Source: Combretum micranthum
Lineage: Eukaryota; Streptophyta; Magnoliopsida; Myrtales; Combretaceae
Direction of reading: 5' to 3'
Assembly: GCA_024138025.1 (NCBI GenBank)
Contig: JAMXBD010001202.1
Coordinates: forward strand, 62,001 to 126,000
DNA length: 64,000 nucleotides
The notes beneath the pieces were generated by a model. The model saw nothing but the letters and a program-made list of their open reading frames with translations. It had not been told where the DNA came from and did not search any database. The translations under genes were made by a program, and so were the position numbers. Below are positions 21,550-31,894 of the stretch, piece after piece; position 1 is the stretch's first letter, and every line of letters starts with the position of its first letter.

Positions 21550-22310
21550 GGATGATTACAAGTTATGGCATGTTAAGTTAAGCCATCCAAATAATAGAAC
21601 TCTTTCTTATATGTTGAAATCTGGGCTGCTTAGGCAATAAATTTTCTTTTACTCATAAAAAATATTCTTCTTGATTGTTCTAGTTGTAGATTGGGTAAAA
21701 ACAAAACTCTTCCTTTTCCATCCCATCTTACACATTCCTCTCATTGTTTTGATTTAGTGCATGGTGATGTATGGGGCATTTCCCCAATTGTTTCTCATGC
21801 CTATTATAAGTATTCCATGCCCTTTATTGACGATCATAGTTGTTTTATCTGGATATATTTTATGCAATGAAAATTTGAGGTCTTTTAAAAAATTCTTAGT
21901 ACTAATTGAAAATCAATTTCCCAAAAGCATCAAAATCTTTTGTTTTGATTCAGGGGGGGAATACATGTCCAAAAAATTCCAAGATTTTCTTCAAAGAAAG
22001 GGAATTATCTCACAAAAAAGTTTCCCATTATATTGCCCAATACACACCCCAACAGAATGGTGTGACTGAAAGAAAAAATCGTCACCTCCTTGATGTTGTA
22101 CGTTCCTTACTTATTGAATCTTCTATTCCATCACATTTTTTGGGTAGAGACTCTTTCTACTACTGTACACTTAATTAATCGACTCCCTTCACCGACCCTT
22201 AACCAACAATCATCATATTTTTTTATCCATCACCAACAACCTGAATACACTCATTTACATCCTTTTCGGATATGTTTGCTTTGTCCTTTTTCCCCTTCAT
22301 GAACGAACCA
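21550..22310 (+). pseudogene. copia integrase remnant
   Basis: The pre-integrase motif YKLWHVKLSHPNNRTLSYML is at about 21560. A zinc-finger remnant CSSCRLGKNKTLPFPSH is near 21680, and the core begins with HGDVWGISPIVSHAYYKYSMPFIDDHSCFIW (about 21760). DSGGEYMSKKFQDFL (about 21950) and QQNGVTERKNRHLLDVVRSLL (about 22050) hold the second Asp and the Glu. The parts lie in different frames, so at least three frameshifts have occurred. Confidence 0.85.
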
Positions 22311-22699
22311 AACTCTTAACCTAATATGTAAGATGTGCCTTTCTAGGCTATGCACCACAACAAAAAGGTTATATGTGTTACAATCCTACTACTCAATGGG
22401 TTCGTATTTCTCATAATATCATGTTCTTTGAAAAACAATACTTTTTCCCTTCTCATGCCATTACTTATACCCTTCCTCCTCATTCTCTTCTTTCTGCTTT
22501 TGAAGATGAGTCAAATTTTAGGAGTGACAATAGTAGTGGAGAGGATGGTACTGATGAGTCACCTTAAGAACCTTCCTTGATACCAGTACCTCCACCACTT
22601 TGATGGTTGACATGCATATCACATCCTCCAAATGGATATGGCTACTCTCCTAAGAGATTTGCTGCTCATACATCTTTAGTTGCAACATTATCTTCTGTA

Positions 22700-23880
22700 A
22701 CCATACCTATATATTACTCACAAGCTATAAAGCATGACTATTGGAAGCAAGCTATGTAGAAAGAACTTGATGCCTTACAGCAAAATAATACTTGGGATAT
22801 TATATTATGTCCATCCTCCATCACTCTCATTGGTTGTAAATGGGTGTTCTCTATCAAGCTTAAATCTAATGGGTCCTTGGATCGGTATAAGGCTCGGCTA
22901 GTGGCTCTCCGATAGACACTTGTTCATCTCTCATTTATGCAAACTCAGTATGATCCTTCTTTATTTTTACAAAAGACTTCCCTAGGTATTGCTCTTTTAC
23001 TTGTCTATGTAGATGATATTATTATTACAGGCACTGCCTTAACTGAGATTCAGCAGCTTAAAGACTCACTTCATGACTCTTTTCATATGAAAGATCTTGG
23101 GTCTCTTGCGTACTTCTTGGGGCTTGAAATTCTCAAAAGCAACAAATACATCTTTGTAAACTAGCAAATGTATCTTATTGATCTCCTTCACTTAGTTGGC
23201 TTACAAGATTCTACTCCTATTGATACCCCTATGGAAGTCAATGTCAAATATCGACAAGATGATAGTGATCCCATTTTAGATCTAACATTGTATCGGCGAC
23301 TAGTAAGAAGCCTATTTTACTTGACCATTAACCGCTTGATACATCCTTTGCGATCAATCTGGTGAGTCAATTTATGGCTGCACCAACATTTACACATGGC
23401 AGCTGTAAAAAGAATTCTTCATTATCTGTTTGGTACTCTTAAATGTGGGCTCTATATTCTATTCGGTTCTCCTCTTCATCTTGTTGCCTATAGTGATGCT
23501 AATTGGGCTAGTTGCCTGGATACACGTCGTTCTACTACAAGTTGGTGTGTGTACTTAGGTGAAGCATTAATTTCTTAGAAAGGTGAAAAATAAGAAAGAG
23601 TTTCCAAATCCTTTATCGAAGCTAAATATCGTGCTATGTCTTCAGTCTGTAATGGAATCATTTGGTTACGTGGTTTACTCTCTGAATTACGCTATACAAA
23701 ACATGGTCCAACTCCTCTACATGCTGGTAATACAAGTGCCATTCAGATTGTGGCAAATCCTGTATTTCATGAGCGTACTAAGCACATAGAGGTGGACTAC
23801 CACTCTATTCGTGGAGCTTTTGACCTTGGTTTTATTGCTCTTTCCCATATCTCTAGGATCGTCAGATTGCCTATATTTTG
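22700..23880 (+). pseudogene. copia reverse transcriptase-RNase H with an internal deletion
   Basis: The start of the polymerase is present (QAM*KELDALQQNNTWDI...GCKWVFSIKLKSNGSLDRYKARLVAL). It then jumps at about 22916-22936 to MQTQYDPSLFLQKT. The intervening stretch of the family, well over 100 residues with the first catalytic Asp, is missing. YVDDIIITG, the catalytic box, survives at about 23010. The rest includes LAYFLGLEI, PIDTPME, AVKRILHYLFGT and AYSDANWASCLDTRRSTTSWCVYLGEALIS*K. RNase H continues in two frames to ERTKHIEVDYHSIR and about 23880. In-frame TAGs at 22757, 23162 and 23576 fit CAG or TGG decay. Confidence 0.88.
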
Positions 23881-23950
23881 ACAAAGCCCTCACACATGCT
23901 CGACATTAGTTTTTTGTTAACAAATTGATGCTGCTTGATTCTCTAGCATC

Positions 23951-23965
23951 AATTTGAGGGGAGGC
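23951..23965 (+). promoter_or_regulatory. Polypurine tract of the copia element
   Basis: AATTTGAGGGGAGGC is the usual TTGAGGGGGAG-type tract just before the right LTR. About five bases separate it from the apparent LTR start, which is slightly unusual. Confidence 0.75.
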
Positions 23966-23970
23966 ATCAA

Positions 23971-24219
23971 TGGTAGTGGTCAAAGATATTGCAATAGGTG
24001 TAATATACATACCATATATGTTAGTGGCAATGATCAAAGATATCGTAATAATAGTTATAATTTACATACTATATTTAGCTTATAATTTCATATTGTATTG
24101 AGGGATATTAATTGCTGTAGCTATAATCAAGGGATAGGATATATGTATGTTATTCTATACAAAGAGAGGAGAGCTCATAGTTTTGGACATCTAAACACAA
24201 ACAATTTTGTATCTTATCA
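23971..24219 (+). repeat. 3' LTR of the copia element
   Basis: It runs from TGGTAGTGGTC to CTTATCA and aligns with 19805-20057 with scattered substitutions and a few one-base indels. Confidence 0.9.
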
Positions 24220-24319
24220 AAGCTCACTTTTTTTGTTTTAAGTGTATCAATTATCGGAAGGCAATTTAAAGATTAATAATGAAACTAGTGGTATTAATTA
24301 TGTATTAATATTTCTTAGG

Positions 24320-25040
24320 GATATGTGTTGTTGCTAAATTTGTTTTGTCTTTGTAGAGGATTAATTTGGATTTACATTTTTGTTTTTCGGCTTTTAAGCC
24401 TAATGACAACATAGGCTTGAAACAAGATCTAAAAAGCTAACATTACTATTTTTGAATGACTTGGAGACATTTGGTATTGTAAGTTTGAAACATAAACCAT
24501 TGGACTTGATCTTCCACACTTAAGTCTTAGCTTCGAGAATCATACACTTAAAAAGATTTTTTATGGGCCTCAATTTAAGAGGGGCTCTAATGCTTAATGT
24601 TTACAAATATTTTAAAGAAATATTAATGCACATTGAGTAAGAATGTTAATTGTATATTGTGTTTGTTGCTAAATTTATTTTATCATTTATAAAAGACTAA
24701 ATTGGATTTACCTTTTTTTGGGCTTTAAATCTAATTACAACACGTGTGTTTAACTCCATAAGCTAGTGATGAGGGTATTATTCACTCTCAATCTTTTTAG
24801 GGAGATCATGGAAGCTTCTTTGGTCTCTCAATAGGACTATCCAATTAACTATCTAATTGTTAAATAAATATAATTTGAATATTAACTATTTTAGTAGTTC
24901 GCTCAGCGTAAGGTACGAGTTATTGGATAGTGATGGGACCGGTTCTGTTAAAAAATTAATTACGATGCCATATAATTTCCCTAAGACTCATACACTTAGA
25001 GAGGTTCTTTATGAGTCTCAATTTAAGATGAGCATGTAAG
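24320..25040 (+). repeat. Diverged tandem duplication
   Basis: The block GTTGTTGCTAAATTTGTTTTGTC...GGATTTACATTTTT at 24325-24385 recurs as GTTTGTTGCTAAATTTATTTTATC...GGATTTACCTTTTT at 24660-24715. CATACACTTAAAAAGATTTTTTATGGGCCTCAATTTAAG at about 24542 recurs near 24988. Two long diverged units of about 300-350 bp seem to lie side by side. No coding region or family was recognised. Confidence 0.6.
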
Positions 25041-26172
25041 AATCTATCTAGACATCAACTATCTAAGTCATTTATCCACTAAGCAATTCAACGAATGTTG
25101 TTGACGAACAAGCTTTATATATGCTCAACTGCTCCTACTTATTAGACTTAACTTGGAGATGGGTGAAATGTGGTTATATTGCTACTATAAAACACCAAAT
25201 AAAACCTTTGATTCAAACCATTCTTTTCAGATGATGATATTTGTAACAAAAAAATATGGTACCAATTACGGTAATAATGGACGGAATGAACATTAAAGTC
25301 ATATAAAGGATTTATTTTTATTAACATGTTATATATAGATGAAAGGTCAGTAAGTACTAATAATATTTCATTGTATGATAATGATAATAGGTAAATTATC
25401 ACATGTCAATATTTTATTAATATTATTATAATACTAATCAATTCACATAGTATTTAGTAATTGGGTAAGCAAATAAAATATTAACAATATATAAATATGT
25501 ATAAGATTTTCTTGATCGCTAGCTAGTTGTCATAGAACAAAAGGCTAATCACTTACTCGTGGATGATATGAACTTTTGTAAGTTGTACTGATTTTAGAAT
25601 TATAATCTAAATGTTGATGCATTTGATTTTGCATATCGATGATCAACTTCTTATGTCAAATTGTGGTTATATATTTAGCCAATTTAATAGGTTAGCATAT
25701 CACGGTGATTTTGGGGCATAATAAATAGTTCATCTTCCTGATTTGATCGTAAAACAGACGTGCGGTCCTTCGTTCCGTTCCACTGCATCGGGTTCCCCTT
25801 CCGGGGCTCGCCACCCGCCAAGTTATCATGACAGGTCAGTTGGTCAATTTGGGACCTATCGGGTCTATAAGTTATTAAACCTAATATACTTTATTTTTTG
25901 TTAGGGATCCACTGAATCACGATGATTTGTGCCATGTAATTGATTCAAAGTCCACAAGGCGACAACTACTAGATCGAAACCATTGCCTCATGAGTCAAGG
26001 CTAATTTTTGGGATGAAACGTGCATATATCTAAAGGGTAATTTTCATAATTTTATCAATTTCTATATTTAACTATTAAAATTTTAAATGATAATGTATTG
26101 CCTATACTTTATTCATTTTTTGCAATTAACCATTAGCACTAGCAAAAATTTTGGTGTAATAGGGAAAACTAA
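25041..26172. other. Unassigned stretch with a small GC-rich island
   Basis: Mostly AT-rich and without a gene. An abrupt GC-rich island at about 25755-25825 (CGGGTTCCCC, CCGGGGCTCGCCACCCGCC) stands out. It may be an exon relic or an organelle-derived insert, but I recognise no product. Confidence 0.4.
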
Positions 26173-26624
26173 GGCCCTGTTTGTTTTAATGTAAATATTT
26201 TTCAGGAAAATATATTTTCATTTTTCTTTAATTAAGGAAAAATGAGATAATTAATGAAAATTTTTTTCTGTTATTTAAAAAAATATAGACTAATTTATAA
26301 TTTTTTTTGGAGAATATCTTATGGATATAAAAGCATAAGTAATTTTTTTATCGCTCTAGGAGCTCATCTACCAATCATTTACTATTCAAAGATATTTTTT
26401 TATTTTTTATTTTTTTACGTAGTTTTATTTATCGTTATAATGTATGTATTTTTATATTCTTTATACTTCAAATATATGAGTTATATTGATGTTATACAAA
26501 TAAAGGAAAAATGTTTTTGTAAAGTTAGTCAAATATTTAAAAATATGTTACTTTTTAGGGAAATATTTCTAAGAAGAAATTTTTTTCATTAACAAATTTT
26601 TTTTCTTCAAAATAAACAGAGTTC
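26173..26624. mobile_element. Inverted-repeat element (CTGTTTGTTTT ends)
   Basis: The left end GGCCCTGTTTGTTTTAATG is partly the inverse of the right end CTTCAAAATAAACAGAGTTC. The very AT-rich interior encodes nothing meaningful; the 112-codon open frame at 26254 is AT-driven. It resembles short non-autonomous DNA transposons. No target duplication was confirmed. Confidence 0.55.
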
Positions 26625-26925
26625 AAGGGGAGATTCTTACCTCTTAGTCATAAACAATGCTCTTTTTCTACTAGAGAAAAACTCACCACTGACTAGGATA
26701 AACAGACTCATTAACATTATGATAAGTTTTAAAATTCTATAAATAATAAATTAGTATATTTAAATTTTATATAATTAATTATATAAAAATATAAATTCAT
26801 ATAGCGTAACATTTATTACATGTAAATACCAATCATACGGTTTCATTTTGCTTAATTTTTAATTTATTAACCTCGTACATCAATAAAGATATTCTAATAG
26901 ACTTAGGTGGGAGCAACAATGGTTG

Positions 26926-27140
26926 ACACTTTGACAGCCCTAGTCCAACCCATCAACAGGATCAATAATGGAACACGTTACACTTGCTAATTAATGCAAC
27001 AGTACGAGGCCTTATTACTAGAGAAGACGGTGGCTTTGGTTACTTAAACACACAGTTCAAAATACATCCTAAGATATATATCTCTCTTGGAGCACATGCT
27101 GCATTGTTCCGTAAGCTAACAATGGATTTCAATAAACATT
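26926..27140 (+). repeat. Duplicated non-coding block, copy 1
   Basis: TTTGACAGCCCTAGTCC, ATCAATAATGGAACACGTTACAC, CTAATTAATGCAACAGT and GAGAAGACGGTGGC recur in the same order at 44041-44587. The second copy has small insertions. It has no open frame and may be a duplicated intergenic or promoter segment. Confidence 0.7.
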
Positions 27141-27804
27141 ATTTTTATCTTTAATACTCATTTTATTTTATTTGTTTGTTAGGAAAAGGTTTTTCAAAAG
27201 TTCTTTTTTCATATTTGTTATAGTTCAACTTTATATTATTTTTAAAATACTCATAATTATTGTTAATATTGATTGGCGAATATAAATAGAAATTATGAAA
27301 AGAGAATCCTATTTTTCACCCTAACATTTTATTCCATGGTTACTAGCTGCCCATCATTTGAGTCCAACCACTATTATGTTCTTTCATTGTCACTTACTAC
27401 TAAATCACAAGTATCAAAAACATCTTGAAACCCAATGATAATATTTGATGAGGATGAAATATGCTTTCTATACCTAGATTTTCCTTTTTTTTTTTTCCTT
27501 TCATTTTGCATACCCGAGACTTTACATGGAATGGGACCAACCCAACTTGACCCAAAGGCAACAGTTCATGGATCCAAAAAACTTCACCAAGAACTGGACT
27601 CCTCATACACGTATCTAGGATGAGTCTAGCCCATTGAGCTAGTGGATTGAGTCTAAGAACCATGACATGTGCAATAATTTTTAATTAGGTATAGCACATT
27701 ACAAGGTATCAATGTTGAAAAGTAAATTTATTTAAAATATCAATATTTTTAGTGATTAAAAAAACGAATCAATATTTTAAAAAGTGAGTGAAACCAAACT
27801 TCTT
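27141..27804. other. Unassigned stretch
   Basis: No gene was recognised. Overlapping open frames at 27400-27663 on both strands include a poly-T run and have no known domain. Confidence 0.35.
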
Positions 27805-28230
27805 TAGGCTTTGTTTGGCATAATGGAATAAATTAGGAAGGAAAGATTGTGGAAATGAGGAAAGTAGAGGGAATGATTATTAGAGGAATTTATGTTTTTG
27901 GATAATGAAGGGAAGGAAAATGGATGGAGTCTTAATTAGTACAAAACACAAAATATGATGAATAATAAATTACTTATATGCCTCTAAAAGATAATAAGTA
28001 ATTTCAAAAAGAAGGAAATAAGAATAATTTAAAAAAAATCTATTTGCCTCTTAATTCTCTTCATTTTGGAGAGGATAAAAAAGTGGTGGAACTAAGGAAA
28101 AATATTACATCTATTTTCTCTCTCCTTCTTGTTTCCTTTCAAAACAAACAAAAGAATATAACTCAATCCTCATTCATTTCCTCCCCTCCTCAATCATTCC
28201 TTCCCAATTCCCCCTTCCAAACATAGCCTT
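27805..28230. mobile_element. Inverted-repeat element (AGGCTTTGTTTGG ends)
   Basis: TAGGCTTTGTTTGG at the left and CCAAACATAGCCTT at the right are nearly perfect inverted repeats. The interior is purine-rich on the left arm and pyrimidine-rich on the right, giving long partial self-complementarity. It encodes nothing recognisable. No target duplication was confirmed. Confidence 0.6.
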
Positions 28231-30239
28231 AATGGCATGTTATTGAAATCGCTTACAACTTGGTTATGTGAACCGTTATGTGTCATGTGGATGCAGACCA
28301 AAATTATAACTAAAAAATTACTCATATGCTTAGACCTGACTCAATAAATGCCAAATTTAAAAAAAAAACAAAAAGAAGAGTAGTTGGCATTAGAAATATA
28401 AAGGTAAAAACACATAAATAAATATCAAGAAAACAAAATCGTAGAAAAAGAAAAACACAGACTCTAAACCAAGAAATCCTCCCTAATCCATATAATCCCT
28501 AAATCAAGTGACTTGAAGCCCTAATCAACACCATGAGCATAAATATAAACCATAATTCTCAATTGCATGCTTTGATAGAACATATTGCTGGTCGGAATAG
28601 CACGCGTTCTAGTGAGCACTATCTTATTGTTTCTATTATTGTGCATTTTTTTTTACTGAGCTATTATTGTGCATGAATCGGGTTTTTTTAACTTGTGTGT
28701 GCTATGGTGAGCATGAGTCTTCACTTCATACTTTTGAGTTATGATTGTGTCTTGTCGCTACTAGCTATCTGTGCAAAAGGTTTCCTTTGAAGAGCTTCTG
28801 TTTAAAAAAGAAAAAGAATTAAAAACAATGGAAGAATTAAATATATATCTAATGTGAATGGTTAAAAATTATTTTTATTCGTGGGAAGAAATAAATATAC
28901 CTCATAAGTATATTTAGTTTGGTTTATATAAACTCTTATTAAAATGGAATTCTCATTTTTTAATAACGTGGGACTAGTTTGTGTCTTTTAACTATTTTTT
29001 GTGTTGTTCTAGATTACTAATATTATAACTAAAATTAGACTTGATTGTGTATAAATAAATGCATATTTTTGACAATCCTTTAAGAAAATGGGTTAAAAAT
29101 GATAATGTTCTTAGGCACAACTTTTATTTTGAGTTTAAGATTGTTAAGTTTCCTAGTTTAGTTTTGTGGATAACAAAGCATGTTATTGATAACTAATATA
29201 GTTTATTATTGTGCAAATTAAGTGTGAAGTGAATTTAGAATAATATAGTTAAGCTAAAATGATTTTAAGAAAGATTAAAGTAAAGGTAGACCAAATATTA
29301 GAGGAAAAATCAAGAGTTTAATGAAACGGTAAAAAGCAGAGCAAAACCCTGAACGTTATCTGAAAGAACTTTAAGTACCAGTAAGAACTAAAGCAAACCT
29401 CAAAGGGTTAAGCTACATAAGTCTAAAACATATTGGAAATGTATAGAGTGCATGAAAATCAATTCAAACAAAGCTTTTTTAGCTCAGTGAGGGCTTAGCT
29501 CCAATGATGAATATATTTAGGTAATATATTCATCATGTTCCACTAAATTTGAACAAATATCAAAGGGGATAGCTTATTTTATACAAGTTGTAGTAGCTTT
29601 ATTGACATTTCTTCACGACACGTGGAAGATAAATTATACAAGCCATAATTCAAATATGGGAAAGGCTAGTTGAAGATAAACACAAGTTGAACCAAGAGAG
29701 ATCTGAGGAATTTTCAACATAAAAAAAAAAAAAAACATGTTTTTAATCTGTATCTAGCCCTTGGAACATAATATGTAAAAGCTCAAAGGATTCAAAAATT
29801 AGATATGCAACAATCACAAGACATTGTGTTCTTCTGTACCCTCTTAATAAGTTGTCTTGTAATTTTATTTTTGTCTTTACTGAAGTCATGATTGTAGTGT
29901 TGTATTAGCATGATTTCTAGATTACAAGTGACTTTGAAGTTCAGTTTAGCTAATGTTTAGCTAGTAGGCTGATTAAAGAGAATTAAGTCTAAAAATGGTT
30001 TTAAACTTTGACAATAAACACTTCAATCCAGCCCCCCATACTTGATTTTTGATTTGGGACCTACAAAGATTTACCTTATTTAAGATTAAAATTTGATAAA
30101 TTACACTAGAATGTGTCAATCTTTGAAGATAAGCTCATTTGAGGTATCAATTATTCGATTGGTTAAAAAGATGAAACAATATTTTGTAAAGTCAAAGAAG
30201 ATGTTAATAATGGATCATTAATAATGTCATTCATGAAAC
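28231..30239. other. Unassigned AT-rich stretch; may include the 5' part of LTR F
   Basis: No gene was recognised. By spacing from its landmarks LTR F should begin near 29.3 kb, but no clear start was found. Confidence 0.35.
29504..29536. repeat. Perfect 14-bp hairpin
   Basis: ATGATGAATATATT (29504-29517) and AATATATTCATCAT (29523-29536) are exact inverted repeats with a 5-base loop (TAGGT). It is strong for its length, although AT-rich. Confidence 0.8.
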
Positions 30240-31894
30240 TACAATAAGTGCTCCCTAAGTCCTGGTTAGGTCCAAACTCGCCTTTATGAGAAGGGTCACT
30301 AGGTTGGACCCCTCCATGGGGTTTGGGTCCTAAGTTGCACTCGATCTCTGTTGGAGTCTTTCCATACTAGTGTTTTCATTTTTCACTCTTAGTATACTTA
30401 TGTCTAATTGTTTGTCATTGTTACCTCACTAACATGCATTAGCATATGATTAGCCTATAATAATAAAGTCAATAAAATAATGTTATTAAATATACCTATT
30501 AATTGAATAATATGACTATATAATAACAAATTACAGGTATCAAATTAATTGTTTGGACCATGGATATGCTAATACGTATTAGTTTAAGTAACGATAACAA
30601 ATAGTTTGAAAACAAATATACAAAGTGGGGAAAAAGGAAAATGCAAATATGTAAAGTGAAAAATGTTAAAATGTATAATTGTAATGAAATATAATTAACA
30701 TTATTTGACATATATAACCTTACCTTGGTTAATAATTAAATAAAATTGAATAATCAATAAGAGATTGATAATTAATTTATATACCGAATACATGTAGAAA
30801 TAATCTTTCTTGGATAGATAATGCTGCTTCTAACATACCTTTTTGATTTACCTTTTGCTTTATCCTAGACTACAGACTTATCTAATACATAGTGATTTAC
30901 GTGTTGCTTAATTATGATAGACATCCTAAAATGAATTGAAACTGAAATGCAGCTTAATAAGTGATTGTCTTATTTATGCTTGTGTTGTTTTTAGACTTAA
31001 TCAAGGGGAAGAAACCTTACTAGGTGATGCTGGCATAGTAGTTAGGCACCTAAGCCATCGAGGATGGCTCAACGAGAAGTTGATAGGAGAAACAATAGTA
31101 GGATAACGTCTACTGAGATTGGTGAGAAGTTGCACTTGTATAGTTTAGGATCGTAGGCTCCATTAAACTCAATGATATGATGAATTGAGATAGGTTGAAA
31201 TGTGTAACAGTTGTAACCTTTAAACGAGGCTTTACTTTGATAGAGATAGGAGATAAATGTATTTGGACAGCTTTTATCAATCCTCAAAGTAGTTGCAACA
31301 ACTTTGGATCTCTATGTTCCCAGCCTGTTGTCAGAGTATAGGCACTCTACTATTATTTGCTACAATTTAAGAAAAAAAAATATAAATTATTTATTGTTGC
31401 AATGCATTTAGAAAATGTACATGTGTCCATCTTCCATATGCTTGTATTGCAATGTACTGGGCTTCAGTTTGTTCCTTCTTTTTAAGTGATAATGATTTAA
31501 ACTTGATGGTTATGTGCATCTCAAGTATAGGACGGATTTGTTTGGGCTTATTGGCTAGCATAGTGGCTAAGATTGTTGAATTATGTATATTCTTTAATAA
31601 AATTGTTATTTATATTTCCAAAATTGTATTTCTTTTGAGGGCCTAGTTTGAGCTCGAAGTTATATAATTCTTTATCAAATACCTTATTTTGATAATTATC
31701 TATATTTGGTACTTTTGTTACTTTTTTGCTACATAATAAAATGACTTCAAAACCTAATCAAATGATTTCATAATCTAAAATTGATTAGCTAACGATTATG
31801 ATAAACAAATAGTTAAGGATAGCTTTAACGTATAACACTTAAGTGTTATACATGGTGAAACTGAAAACACCTTAACCCTATCCGGGACGTGACA
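30240..31894 (+). mobile_element. LTR F: old plus-strand LTR fragment
   Basis: The landmarks of LTRs A-C occur in order: a cassette at 30252-30340 with GGTCCAA/TTGGACC arms; TAGTTAGGCACCTAAGCCA (about 31036) for TAGTTTAGGTGCTTAAGCCA of LTR B; GGCTCAACGAGAAGTTGATAGG (about 31065); TATCAATCCTCAAAGTAGTTGC...TATAGGCACTCTACTATT (about 31277-31350) for the TATCAATCTCCTAAGC...ACACTCCAGTGTT region; TGTACTGGGCTTCAGTT (31454); a GTGATAATGAT exon-like start (31486); a hairpin at 31830-31851; and the end CCGGGACGTGACA at 31894. The acidic frame is not clearly kept. Confidence 0.6.
31830..31851 (+). other. Stem-loop near the end of LTR F
   Basis: GTATAACACTT followed directly by its exact reverse complement AAGTGTTATAC makes a perfect 22-bp palindrome, 43 bases before the LTR end. 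It lies where LTRs A, B and C carry different but paired sequences. Confidence 0.7.

Larger units (their letters stand above)
19805..24219 (+). mobile_element. Complete but dead Ty1/copia retrotransposon (4.4 kb)
   Basis: Two LTRs flank gag, protease, integrase and reverse transcriptase-RNase H in Ty1/copia order. A tRNA-iMet primer site follows the left LTR and a polypurine tract precedes the right one. By eye the LTRs are roughly 85-90% identical, so the insertion is old. ATCAA precedes the left LTR (19800-19804) and overlaps the right end (24216-24220), so the exact boundaries and target duplication are uncertain by a few bases. Internal stops and a large reverse transcriptase deletion make it inactive. 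Confidence 0.93.

Noticed and set aside
26254..26592. 112-codon frame rich in Phe, Tyr and Ile
   Set aside because: It reflects the extreme AT content of the inverted-repeat element at 26173-26624.
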